Shown here one piece after another: positions 1 through 7,593 of a stretch of DNA of 64,000 nt. Under the pieces are notes generated by a model. The model ran no database searches, was not told the DNA's origin, and saw only the letters and a program-made list of their open reading frames with translations. This stretch comes from Candidatus Paraprevotella stercoravium (GTDB lineage: Bacteria > Bacteroidota > Bacteroidia > Bacteroidales > Bacteroidaceae): the NCBI GenBank assembly GCA_944320795.1, contig CALUIU010000009.1:1-64000 (forward strand), read 5' to 3'. Each line of letters opens with the position of its first letter. Position 1 is the first letter of the stretch. Position numbers and translations under genes: made by a program.

Positions 1-84
1 TAATTTACTAAATATCAACAATATGCACAACTTTTTATTCATAAATCTTTTATCAATTTAATTCCGCCAACGGGTTTAGGTAGT

Positions 85-507
85 ATGGCAACAACAGATG
101 CTGATGATCAATTTGCCTATCGTTTGGTTTACATTATATTTGGCACCATTGCGTTTGTGATTTTTTTGATTCGCTATTATGCGCTGAGATTTAGAAAAAT
201 CAGGTCTTCTTTAAGTGTTTCTAAGTTGCGTGATGTGTTTGTAGAACTATCTCAGATCAATAATTGGAAAATCGTTTCTTCGGATGAAGAATCTATGGTT
301 TTCCATGCTGAGGCAGACAGTAATAAGACGGACTATTTTAAACAGATTACGGTTGTCTTTAATCAGCCGGATGTTTGGGTGAACTGTATCAAGAACCCCC
401 ACTGTGTTTCCCGAAGAGCACTTTTTGGTTTGTTTATGTCCCGGGCTTCCTATTACGAAATTATTGAAGAATCTATCCGAAATTATGAGGAGAGTGAAAA
501 AGTTTGA
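85..507 (+). CDS. Small membrane protein, paralogue of the C-terminal domain of the next gene
   Basis: A 140-residue protein of unknown function. One hydrophobic segment lies at about residues 14-32, followed by a basic stretch (RFRKIR) that should be cytoplasmic, and then a soluble domain at about 45-135. That domain aligns by eye with the last 100 residues of the following gene: SVSKLRDVFVELSQ versus SLEKLQQICAELAE, ITVVFNQPDVWVNCI versus ITIVFDSRKIWVNVI, and IIEESIRNYEE versus ALESAIEERE. The first in-frame ATG is at 85. The frame is open back to a TAA at the first base of the window, so a longer form with a non-ATG start cannot be ruled out. It lies 27 bases before the next gene on the same strand and is probably cotranscribed. 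I do not recognise the family. Confidence 0.7.
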   Translation: MATTDADDQFAYRLVYIIFGTIAFVIFLIRYYALRFRKIRSSLSVSKLRDVFVELSQINNWKIVSSDEESMVFHAEADSNKTDYFKQITVVFNQPDVWVNCIKNPHCVSRRALFGLFMSRASYYEIIEESIRNYEESEKV

Positions 508-534
508 TTCTTAATTGATTAATGCTTTTTGAAG

Positions 535-1692
535 ATGGGTATGTCTTATAATAAATTGGTTGTTTGCAGGTTGTTGTCTGTCTTATGTTTTTGGTTCGTG
601 TACCTCTCTTCAGGCTGGGCACAAGATTTTACAGAAAAGAATTGTGCGGTGATTCGGGTGTTTCCGGAGAAAGCTGTTTCCGATACAGTGCCGTGCCTGC
701 TTTATATTTATCATCCCTCCTTATCAGAGTCTTCGGTGCCAATTTACGAACTGCCTTTACGTATTGTGCTGAAATGCAAGCAGGCTCCGGATCATGATCC
801 GGAGGTCCTGAATCTGAATGGAGAAGAACTTGCCTGCGGTTTGATACCTCGTGCTCCCCAGTTACAAGAAGGGCTCGAAGGATTGTGGTATGTTTATGAA
901 TATCGTGGGCATGCGGAAAAAGAGGGAGAGATCCGTTTGTCTTTTCCGGATCTTACATTTCAGGAGATTCCCTATGATGTGCGGGAAGTTTTTTCTGTTG
1001 CTCCTTTTGATGGGTTAAAGGCAAAAGAAAAGCCTGCCAGTTTGGATCTAAACCTTTTCGGAAGTAAACTCGTGGGGTTGCTTTTTCTGTTTGGATTCAT
1101 AGGCATAGCAAAATTATTGGCTAGAGTTTTTTATCGGGAAGTTCCCGAGAAAGATTTTATAGACATGATTTTGAGGACCCATCGTCTTCCTTTGACTCGT
1201 CGTGAGTTTACGAGATATTACAGCAATGGGATTATGATGATAGGAGGATATGTCTGGCTTATGATTCTTGTATGGGGAACGCCACAACATTTAAACATCG
1301 TTTTGTGGACATTAATCCCATCGGGAGTACTTATTCTTTCTTTTTGGATACCGAGAAGCAGGTTGGCTTTCGAAAAGATTCAGACAACTTTAAGTTTGGA
1401 GAAACTACAGCAGATCTGTGCAGAACTGGCGGAGGTTGAGCATTTGACGATAACGAGAATGGATGATGCCTGTGTGCAGATGCACTCTAACCCTACTGTC
1501 AACGATGTAGATATAAAGGTTCGTATCACCATAGTCTTTGATTCCCGGAAGATATGGGTGAATGTCATCCGGGAACCGGGTGAGCTTGCGGGAAAATATA
1601 CTCACTTTTCTGTAAATGTCAACAAATATATCTATGCTTTGGAAAGTGCGATAGAGGAGCGTGAAAAGGATTCTTCGGGAAAACTTTCTTAG
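535..1692 (+). CDS. Signal-peptide membrane protein of unknown function, three TM segments
   Basis: A protein of 385 residues if it starts at the ATG at 535; a TTG at 529 and an ATG at 541 are alternatives. The N-terminus is a signal peptide ending near SSGWAQ. A periplasmic region of about 150 residues follows, then hydrophobic segments at about 178-198, 232-250 and 258-276. The last 100 residues form a cytoplasmic domain homologous to the domain in the gene upstream, so the pair arose by duplication or by domain recruitment. Its stop overlaps the stop of the convergent AraC gene by 4 bases. I do not recognise the family. The arrangement (extracytoplasmic sensor-like part, membrane, small cytoplasmic domain) could be signalling, but nothing proves it. 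Confidence 0.75.
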   Translation: MGMSYNKLVVCRLLSVLCFWFVYLSSGWAQDFTEKNCAVIRVFPEKAVSDTVPCLLYIYHPSLSESSVPIYELPLRIVLKCKQAPDHDPEVLNLNGEELACGLIPRAPQLQEGLEGLWYVYEYRGHAEKEGEIRLSFPDLTFQEIPYDVREVFSVAPFDGLKAKEKPASLDLNLFGSKLVGLLFLFGFIGIAKLLARVFYREVPEKDFIDMILRTHRLPLTRREFTRYYSNGIMMIGGYVWLMILVWGTPQHLNIVLWTLIPSGVLILSFWIPRSRLAFEKIQTTLSLEKLQQICAELAEVEHLTITRMDDACVQMHSNPTVNDVDIKVRITIVFDSRKIWVNVIREPGELAGKYTHFSVNVNKYIYALESAIEEREKDSSGKLS

Positions 1693-2600
1693 CCTAATGC
1701 CGATTGTTGTTTTCGGTATTCGTTAGGAGTATAACCCACGGATTTCTTGAACAGACGGTTAAAGTGCTGTGAATACTGAAATCCCAGTTCGTAGGCAATC
1801 TGGCTCAATTTTTTGTCTGTGCCCACGATATATTCCTTGGCCTGTTCAATCAGTTTGTTGCGGATCAGTTCCTGAGCGGTCATGCCGGTTTCCTTTTTGA
1901 TCAGATCGCCGAAATAGTTGGGCGATAGGAAAACCTTGTCGGCAAAGTAGCGCACGGTGGGTAGGCCTTCTTTCTGGGGAAGCTCACTCTGGAAATAATT
2001 ATCGAGCAGACTTTCAAAACGGGTCAGTACATCGCGGTTGACTTGCGTCCGGGTGTGAAACTGGCGTTCGTAAAAGCGTAGGCAATAATCCAGCAGCAAC
2101 TGGATATGATGCGCCATGATGCGTTTGCTCAGACGGTCAGACGGGCGTTCCAATTCCTGACGGATCTGTTGCAGACAGTCCTGGAACAGACTTTTTTCTT
2201 CTTCAGAAAGATGCAGAGCCTCAGAGGAGGCATAAGAAAAGAAACTGTATGTCTTGATCTCACGTGCCAGTGCTGTGCCTTGGATCAGATCGGGGTGGAA
2301 AAGCAGACCCAAAGCCTTGGGGCGGGTACCTTCTTCCATGATGGTTTCCACCACCTGTCCCGGGGCAAAGCTGGTCACCGTCCCCTCCTGATAATCGTAT
2401 GTCTGTTTGCCGTAGCGGATGTCTCCGCAGCGTGTGTCTTTCAGAAACAGCGCATACACTCCATAATGTATGGTGAAGTGTGTGGGCCATCGTGTAGCGT
2501 CTTTCAGATCTACAACACGGATCAGCGGATGCCCATCGGGCAGGCCGAACAATTGGCAATACTGATCTACAGAGTTCATTCGGATTATATTTTCACTCAT
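1689..2600 (-). CDS. AraC-family transcriptional regulator
   Basis: A 303-residue regulator. The C-terminal 85 residues form the double helix-turn-helix of the AraC/XylS family: VRYFADKVFLSPNYFGDLIK for the first HTH, and LSQIAYELGFQYSQHFNRLF with the closing GYTPNEYR motif for the second. The N-terminal 200 residues look like the cupin-type sensor domain seen in many Bacteroidales AraC proteins that sit beside small oxidoreductase, acetyltransferase or hydrolase genes. It is divergent from the acetyltransferase at 2826 with a 225-bp intergenic region, the usual arrangement for a local regulator, so it probably controls the acetyltransferase-hydrolase pair. The ligand is unknown. The ATG at 2600 is preceded by a well-placed -7 box. 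Confidence 0.93.
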   Translation of the reverse strand: MSENIIRMNSVDQYCQLFGLPDGHPLIRVVDLKDATRWPTHFTIHYGVYALFLKDTRCGDIRYGKQTYDYQEGTVTSFAPGQVVETIMEEGTRPKALGLLFHPDLIQGTALAREIKTYSFFSYASSEALHLSEEEKSLFQDCLQQIRQELERPSDRLSKRIMAHHIQLLLDYCLRFYERQFHTRTQVNRDVLTRFESLLDNYFQSELPQKEGLPTVRYFADKVFLSPNYFGDLIKKETGMTAQELIRNKLIEQAKEYIVGTDKKLSQIAYELGFQYSQHFNRLFKKSVGYTPNEYRKQQSALG

Positions 2601-2631
2601 ATCGCATTCTTTTTCTCTCTACAAAAGTACA

Positions 2632-2639
2632 TATTTCAC
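2632..2639 (-). promoter_or_regulatory. -7 box for the AraC gene
   Basis: Reads TACTTTTG on the minus strand, a match to TAnnTTTG. The predicted start is near 2628, giving a 28-base leader. No good TTG -33 element is seen at the right distance. Confidence 0.45.
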
Positions 2640-2727
2640 AGAATAGAAAAAGAGTTTTCAGATCGAAATCCGTAATTCGGGTACTTTCTTCTTGAATTTG
2701 TCTACAAACTGCCTCTTATTTTTGAAC

Positions 2728-2735
2728 TACTTTTG
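2728..2735 (+). promoter_or_regulatory. -7 box for the acetyltransferase-hydrolase operon
   Basis: TACTTTTG matches TAnnTTTG exactly. Transcription would start near 2739, giving a leader of about 87 bases. No TTG is seen 19-21 bases upstream, so the promoter may need an activator, which fits a divergent AraC gene. Confidence 0.45.
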
Positions 2736-2739
2736 CCTT

Positions 2740-2758
2740 CGACAGATGCAGACTGTCG
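2740..2758. promoter_or_regulatory. Short dyad at the predicted transcription start
   Basis: CGACAG and CTGTCG form a perfect 6-bp inverted repeat with a 7-base centre, immediately after the -7 box at 2728. It could be an operator or a short leader hairpin. Evidence is limited to symmetry and position. Confidence 0.25.
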
Positions 2759-2825
2759 GAATAGAGTCAGTATTTGTCATAAACAAAAGAGAGAACAAGA
2801 ACAGAATCAATAATAAAGAAGAATC

Positions 2826-3401
2826 ATGACACTGAAAGAATTTTTGGACTATGTGCCGACACGCGGACCTTTGAACACCGAAGGGATGCACCGCCTGATG
2901 AATGAAATGAGCGAGGAGGCGCGTCGGGTGACTTTTCGTTTGAATTCGGCCTGGCACTCACAGGAAGAGATACGCGCCCTGCTGGGTGAACTTTTCGGTC
3001 GCCCGGTACCCGATACCCTGCGGGTATTCCCGCCGTTCTATTCCGATTTCGGTAAGAATATTCATGTGGGGGAGCATGTGTTCATTAATGCTTGCTGCCA
3101 TTTTCAGGATCACGGCGGCGTGACTTTGGGCGACGGATGTCAGATCGGGCACAATGTGGTGTTCGCCACTTTGAATCACGGGCTGGAACCGGCTGATCGC
3201 GGCACGACTTATCCGGCACCGATTGTGTTGGGACGCAATGTTTGGGTAGGCTCCAATGCCACCATCCTGCAGGGAGTGACCATCGGCGACAATGCGGTGG
3301 TGGCTGCCGGGGCAGTGGTGAGCCGTGATGTGCCGGCCAATACGATTGTGGGTGGTGTGCCGGCACGAATCATCAAGAGAATCGATAACCCCAAAAAATA
3401 A
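2826..3401 (+). CDS. Sugar O-acetyltransferase (maltose/galactoside acetyltransferase type)
   Basis: A 191-residue left-handed beta-helix acetyltransferase of the LacA/Maa type, which transfers acetyl from acetyl-CoA to sugar hydroxyls. The N-terminal 70 residues match the Maa helical cap. From about residue 75 hexapeptide repeats build the helix (VTLGDGCQIGHNVVF, IVLGRNVWVGSNATILQGV, IGDNAVVAAGAVV), closing with IVGGVPARIIKRI. The likely catalytic His is H118 in TLNHGL. The length is normal for the family. The stop codon overlaps the start of the next gene by one base (TAATG), so the two are translationally coupled. The physiological acceptor is unknown; in this setting the enzyme is probably a detoxifying or salvage acetyltransferase under the adjacent AraC regulator. 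Confidence 0.92.
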   Translation: MTLKEFLDYVPTRGPLNTEGMHRLMNEMSEEARRVTFRLNSAWHSQEEIRALLGELFGRPVPDTLRVFPPFYSDFGKNIHVGEHVFINACCHFQDHGGVTLGDGCQIGHNVVFATLNHGLEPADRGTTYPAPIVLGRNVWVGSNATILQGVTIGDNAVVAAGAVVSRDVPANTIVGGVPARIIKRIDNPKK

Positions 3402-4420
3402 TGAATATGATCCGAAAAACTTATTTGTTTCTTTTAATAATGACGCTTATGATGACTCATATGCAAGCACAGGAAAATGAGAAGACTTTTGCTCCGAGCG
3501 ACCGGGTGACGGTGGAGCGTGTAGAGTTCAAGAACCGTTTCGGCATTACACTCGTTGCCGATCTGTATAAACCCAAAGGAGTGGAGGGGCCTATGCCCGC
3601 ACTGGCGGTGAGCGGACCGTTCGGAGCAGTGAAGGAACAGTCTTCCGGACTGTATGCGCAGACCATGGCCGAGCGTGGTTTTCTGACCATTGCTTTCGAT
3701 CCTTCCTATACCGGTGAGAGTGGCGGTGAGCCTCGTTATGTGGCTTCGCCCGATATCAATACTGAAGATTTCAGTGCCGCTGTGGACTTCCTTTCCTTGC
3801 GGTCGGATGTGGATCCGGAACGTATCGGCATTATCGGTATTTGCGGATGGGGTGGTATGGCACTCAACGCCGCTGCTGTTGACACCCGTATCAAGGCTAC
3901 GGTGACGGTAACCATGTACGACATGAGCCGTGTTACAGCCAACGGTTATTTTGACGCGATGGATGCCGACGGACGCTATGAATTGCGCCGCAAGCTGAAT
4001 GCCCAGCGCACTGAGGATGCCCGCAAGGGAGTGGCTGCACGTGCCGGAGGTGTGGTAGACCCGCTGCCTGCAGATGCGCCGCAGTTTGTCAAAGACTATT
4101 ATGACTATTACAAGACTCCGCGCGGCTATCACAAGCGTTCGCTCAACTCCAACGAAGGCTGGAATGTCACTTCTTCCTTGTCATTCCTCAATATGCCGCT
4201 GTTGGCCTACAGCAACGAAATCCGCAGTGCCGTGCTGATGATTCACGGCGAGAAGGCTCATTCACGCTATTTCTCTGAGGATGCCTTCAAGAAACTCACA
4301 GGCAACAACAAGGAGCTGATGATTATTCCGGGGGCCAGTCATGTGGACCTGTATGACAATCAGGCCGGTGTGATTCCTTATGACAAGATCGAGACATTCT
4401 TCCGCACTTATCTTAAATAA
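3401..4420 (+). CDS. Secreted alpha/beta hydrolase with a Cys nucleophile elbow
   Basis: A 339-residue alpha/beta hydrolase with an N-terminal signal peptide (MNMIRKTYLFLLIMTLMM, cleavage near MQAQ), so it should be periplasmic. The fold is read from LVADLYKPKG, LAVSGPFGAVKEQ, IAFDPSYTGESGG and the nucleophile elbow IGICGWGGMALN. The residue in the usual serine position is C148, as in dienelactone hydrolases. The catalytic His is probably H314 in GASHVDLYD. It resembles the YcjY/DltE-like hydrolases that often sit beside AraC regulators in Bacteroides. It overlaps the acetyltransferase stop by one base. The substrate is unknown. A start at 3407 (MIRK) is also possible. Confidence 0.85.
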   Translation: MNMIRKTYLFLLIMTLMMTHMQAQENEKTFAPSDRVTVERVEFKNRFGITLVADLYKPKGVEGPMPALAVSGPFGAVKEQSSGLYAQTMAERGFLTIAFDPSYTGESGGEPRYVASPDINTEDFSAAVDFLSLRSDVDPERIGIIGICGWGGMALNAAAVDTRIKATVTVTMYDMSRVTANGYFDAMDADGRYELRRKLNAQRTEDARKGVAARAGGVVDPLPADAPQFVKDYYDYYKTPRGYHKRSLNSNEGWNVTSSLSFLNMPLLAYSNEIRSAVLMIHGEKAHSRYFSEDAFKKLTGNNKELMIIPGASHVDLYDNQAGVIPYDKIETFFRTYLK

Positions 4421-4524
4421 GGTGGAGTTCTATTAATAAATAAAGGATGCATCAAAATACATTTTCTGAAAGGATGAATTTATAATTTGAAAAATGAGCA
4501 TCCTGAAAAAGGCTAAAGAAAAAG

Positions 4525-4570
4525 AAAGGGTCGTATCATTTCTCTATACAGAGCTTGCTACGACCCTTTT
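4525..4570. terminator. Bidirectional terminator hairpin
   Basis: AAAGGGTCGTA (4525-4535) pairs with TACGACCCTTT (4559-4569), an 11-bp stem. T residues follow on the plus strand and A residues precede it, so it can act in both directions. It lies between the convergent hydrolase and lipoprotein genes. Confidence 0.8.
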
Positions 4571-4617
4571 AAGTGCCATAGCTGCAATCTATAACTTTGG
4601 GGAGACGGTATTTGATT

Positions 4618-5235
4618 TCAGAACGCCATGGGATTCCACGCGAACCACTTCGTCCATCTTGTATTTCCGTCCTGCATGATAAAATGAATGCGAGTTACTC
4701 CTTCATTCCCCATATCCAAATATGAAACCTCGAACCATCCGTCGTTTTCATGGATTACATCTGTTACTTTGCTGACATCACTCGGTCCGTCCTGCATATC
4801 GGTGCGAAAACACCATATGGCGTAGCATGGAGCTTCCAAACAGTCATAGTCATATTGTTTTTCCAGATATTTCAGGAGTTTAGGAGTACATATATCCGAA
4901 GCCACCCTGTCCATACTTTCTCCATCAAATACAAAGCGGGCATAAAACATTTTCAGAAATTCGGTTACGGTTTCTGTATCGGTGCTTGATCCCGGAATGA
5001 TCAGTTCCTGTTTTTCTTTCCGGCTTTCCGCTTTTGGTGCGGTATGCTGTGTTGTTGCATTTTCTTTCGTTTGGGTCATCGTTTCTTCCGCAATGGTGCT
5101 GTCCTGTGCGGCATTTTCTTTCTCCTGCGGCGTTTTTGGTCTGGAGCAGGAGGCATTTCCAAATCCTAATGTCAAGATTGCGGCCAGCATAAAGAGTTTG
5201 GAAGGAACACGCAATCTCAAATTTTGCTTTCTCAT
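4618..5235 (-). CDS. Lipoprotein with a DUF3828-like domain
   Basis: A 205-residue lipoprotein. The signal peptide (LFMLAAILTLGFGNASC) ends in a lipobox-like NASC with the lipidated Cys at about residue 30. A low-complexity linker rich in Glu, Thr and Lys runs from about 31 to 85, and a compact C-terminal domain follows (VTEFLKMFYARFVFDGES, YLEKQYDYDC, DGWFEVSYLDMG, VTRIHFIMQDG). This pattern resembles the DUF3828 family of Bacteroidales lipoproteins; the assignment is from memory. It starts 30 bases downstream of the EEP/metallophosphoesterase gene on the same strand and is probably in the same operon. Function unknown. Confidence 0.75.
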   Translation of the reverse strand: MRKQNLRLRVPSKLFMLAAILTLGFGNASCSRPKTPQEKENAAQDSTIAEETMTQTKENATTQHTAPKAESRKEKQELIIPGSSTDTETVTEFLKMFYARFVFDGESMDRVASDICTPKLLKYLEKQYDYDCLEAPCYAIWCFRTDMQDGPSDVSKVTDVIHENDGWFEVSYLDMGNEGVTRIHFIMQDGNTRWTKWFAWNPMAF

Positions 5236-5265
5236 AATTTTTGAAATTAAATTTGTTTGAATCTC

Positions 5266-7302
5266 TTATAAATCGACTTCTTTCAAGAGCTTTCCTTTGG
5301 CATTGTAGACTTTCAGCGTAAGTCTTTTCCCTTCTTTGCGGAGTACGGCCATTGTGGCTGTTTCTACCTTTTTACCACCACCTATATATATCGGGAATGG
5401 ATTCTTGATGCTATTTCTCTGGTAGTATTTAAAGTGATGTGTATGAGCAAAAAGGCCTATGTCCCAGGATGATTTTTTCAAAATAGGACACCAGAGGGCC
5501 GGCGACGGTTGATATTTGTCCGTATTGCCCCATAAGGGAATATGCCCTAGAAGAATATGGCGGTCTGCGCGACGGAATTCGCGGCTGCGGATTTCTTTTT
5601 TCAGAAAGGTGGCCTGTTCTTTGCGGAACTCCGTGAAGTCATTTAATCCGTAATACACCCACGTGTTATCCGGTTTGTCTTCGCCGCAGTCCAGGTAAAC
5701 AAAGCGTGTGTCTCCCCAACTGAAAGCTCCATATGGCTTTTGGGCTTCGTTTGGCGAAGATACTTGCCAGCCGGTTTGTTCGTCGGATGCGTCCGAGTTT
5801 TCGTGTTTGGTTTCCAATATATAAGGTAGGGGCGGATTGTCAAACAGGGAAGGCATGCCCGATGAATAGGCGTTTCTGATTTCATGATTTCCACGTATAA
5901 AGAAAATTGGATGTGTAGAGCCTTCAAACCGTTCTGCCAGGCGGTTGATGTTTACGATGGCTTCATATCTGTCTGCCGGTTCCGGCAGACAATCTCCATT
6001 GAAAAATACGATATCGTGAGGTATAGTTTTTGCCAGAGCAGACATTTTCTGTTCTACCTGATCGGAGCAGTGCATGTCATTTAAGATAATGGCTGTAAAA
6101 TCATCGGTATCCGAGGCGGGTAAGGTAAACCGATAATATGGAGTGCGTATCGTGTCGCCAAAGGCTTTAAAATAAGCCCGATTCTCTAACAGCTCCTGAG
6201 CGCAGACCCGATAATAATAGGTGGTGCCCTCTTTCAGATCATTCAGACGGATTTTCTGTTCTATATCATGACAAATCACTTGGCCGCCAATCAGGCTACG
6301 TGCTTTTTGGGGGGCTGCATCACCATGTGCTGCCAGTAGGGAATCGGTGGTGAATTCTATCCAGCAGTATGAGGGACGGCGCGTTTGAAACATGATGGTG
6401 ATTCCGTTATTGCTAGGGTTTTGTAAATAAGGTTTACCGTAGAAAAAACGGTGTGCCGGGGTCTTGATACGGAATTCGGATACAACCGGCCGATGATCTG
6501 AAGCAGTCTTGGCCTCCAGTACCCGTGTTTGTCGTTTGGACCAGTAAAGTTGATGGGCTGTAGGTTTCCATACAGCAATATAGTCAATGGTTTTTTTCGG
6601 TTTGTTTGCCGGAAAAGTAGGTTGCTTGGGATCATTCACCAGCGTAAAGTCTTTTTTCAGTTTCTTTATTTCCGGACTGTCGGGAGTTGCGTTCAGGTCA
6701 CCGGCCAGAATAAGAGGCTTTTTTTTCAGGGAAGCAACCACCTGACGTAATTTTTCCTGGGAAGCTTTCCGATCCTCTGCATTTAGTGACCAGTGGGTAC
6801 AGGCCAGATAGAATGATTCAAATTCGGCAATGAGCAAAGTACGGGCTTCTTCGCGTCCCGGCATCGGAATACGTAATGTGTTTAACGGGCGTTTTCGGCA
6901 GAGCAGTCCAATGCCATAGCTACCGCCTTTCAAGGGGATTGCTTCACTGAATACCGGAAACATTTGGGTATACCAGGCCAGTTCGCCCAACACATAACGT
7001 CCGTTGCTTCGGTTGGTGGCGCTGTCTACTTCCTGAACGGCCACAAAATCGGCTCCGCAACGGATAATCTCATCTGCCGTACGCTGATAGTCCGTGCGGT
7101 TATCCATTCCTTTTCCATTGCGGATATTGTAGGTCATGAAACGGAAAGAGGTTTCCTTGAATTCAGGATACAAAGGTGATTGGATAAGACCGGCTGACGG
7201 AACTGTGCTTCCCGAAAAGATATTTCGTGCAGACCCCGGTACGGAAAAGCTTCCGGCCAGAGCCATCAGGACAAGTCCCTTGGATAAAGTGTATTTCATC
7301 AT
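5266..7302 (-). CDS. Secreted EEP nuclease/phosphatase fused to a metallophosphoesterase
   Basis: A 678-residue exported protein with two hydrolase modules. After the signal peptide (cut near PGSA), residues 53-280 form an endonuclease/exonuclease/phosphatase domain: TYNIRNGKG with N59, QEVDS, HWSLN, AGDLNATPDSPE, and ASDHRP at the end. Residues 290-395 look like the beta-sandwich that precedes purple acid phosphatases (KPYLQNPSNNGITIMFQT). Residues 405-625 form a calcineurin-like metallophosphoesterase: NDMHCSD (D near 408), FNGDCLPE, RGNHEIR near 471, LGHIPLWG, and FAHTHHF near 619, which corresponds to the GHTH motif. Both metal-binding motif sets look intact, so the protein should cleave phosphodiesters and phosphomonoesters in series, for example extracellular nucleic acid or phospholipid head groups. 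The substrate is an inference. Confidence 0.88.
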   Translation of the reverse strand: MMKYTLSKGLVLMALAGSFSVPGSARNIFSGSTVPSAGLIQSPLYPEFKETSFRFMTYNIRNGKGMDNRTDYQRTADEIIRCGADFVAVQEVDSATNRSNGRYVLGELAWYTQMFPVFSEAIPLKGGSYGIGLLCRKRPLNTLRIPMPGREEARTLLIAEFESFYLACTHWSLNAEDRKASQEKLRQVVASLKKKPLILAGDLNATPDSPEIKKLKKDFTLVNDPKQPTFPANKPKKTIDYIAVWKPTAHQLYWSKRQTRVLEAKTASDHRPVVSEFRIKTPAHRFFYGKPYLQNPSNNGITIMFQTRRPSYCWIEFTTDSLLAAHGDAAPQKARSLIGGQVICHDIEQKIRLNDLKEGTTYYYRVCAQELLENRAYFKAFGDTIRTPYYRFTLPASDTDDFTAIILNDMHCSDQVEQKMSALAKTIPHDIVFFNGDCLPEPADRYEAIVNINRLAERFEGSTHPIFFIRGNHEIRNAYSSGMPSLFDNPPLPYILETKHENSDASDEQTGWQVSSPNEAQKPYGAFSWGDTRFVYLDCGEDKPDNTWVYYGLNDFTEFRKEQATFLKKEIRSREFRRADRHILLGHIPLWGNTDKYQPSPALWCPILKKSSWDIGLFAHTHHFKYYQRNSIKNPFPIYIGGGKKVETATMAVLRKEGKRLTLKVYNAKGKLLKEVDL

Positions 7303-7343
7303 GACTTTTCTGTTTTTTATAGATTGGGTAAATTAGGTTATTG

Positions 7344-7351
7344 CAAATATA
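7344..7351 (-). promoter_or_regulatory. -7 box for the EEP/metallophosphoesterase gene
   Basis: TATATTTG on the minus strand matches TAnnTTTG. The predicted start near 7340 gives a 38-base leader. No clear -33 element. Confidence 0.4.
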
Positions 7352-7512
7352 TGGAAAAGGAAAAAGAACCGGAAAGAAAAAGAGCGGAAGATGTTTTTTT
7401 CTTGATTTAGCGCAATAAGTCAAGGACGTATGATGCTGCTTTTAATTTATGGTTAAGCTGTGCTAAAACCTTTCGAGTTATCTGAATTTTGGTTAATCTT
7501 CCGGCAAAGCTA

Positions 7513-7542
7513 TTTGGCTTTACTTTAAGTTTCTTACATTTA
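7513..7542 (+). promoter_or_regulatory. Probable promoter of the papain-like protein gene
   Basis: TTTG at 7513-7516, an 18-base spacer and TACATTTA at 7535-7542 (one mismatch to TAnnTTTG). Transcription would start near 7546, which excludes the upstream in-frame non-ATG start at 7489 and supports the ATG at 7594. Confidence 0.4.
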
Positions 7543-7593
7543 ACGCCCCGAAAACTTAATTGCCAATTATTTAAAAATTATCATGTAAAACTT

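Noticed and set aside
7489..7593. N-terminal extension of the papain-like protein from a TTG start
   Set aside because: It would put 35 residues before a clean signal peptide and lies upstream of, or across, the predicted promoter.
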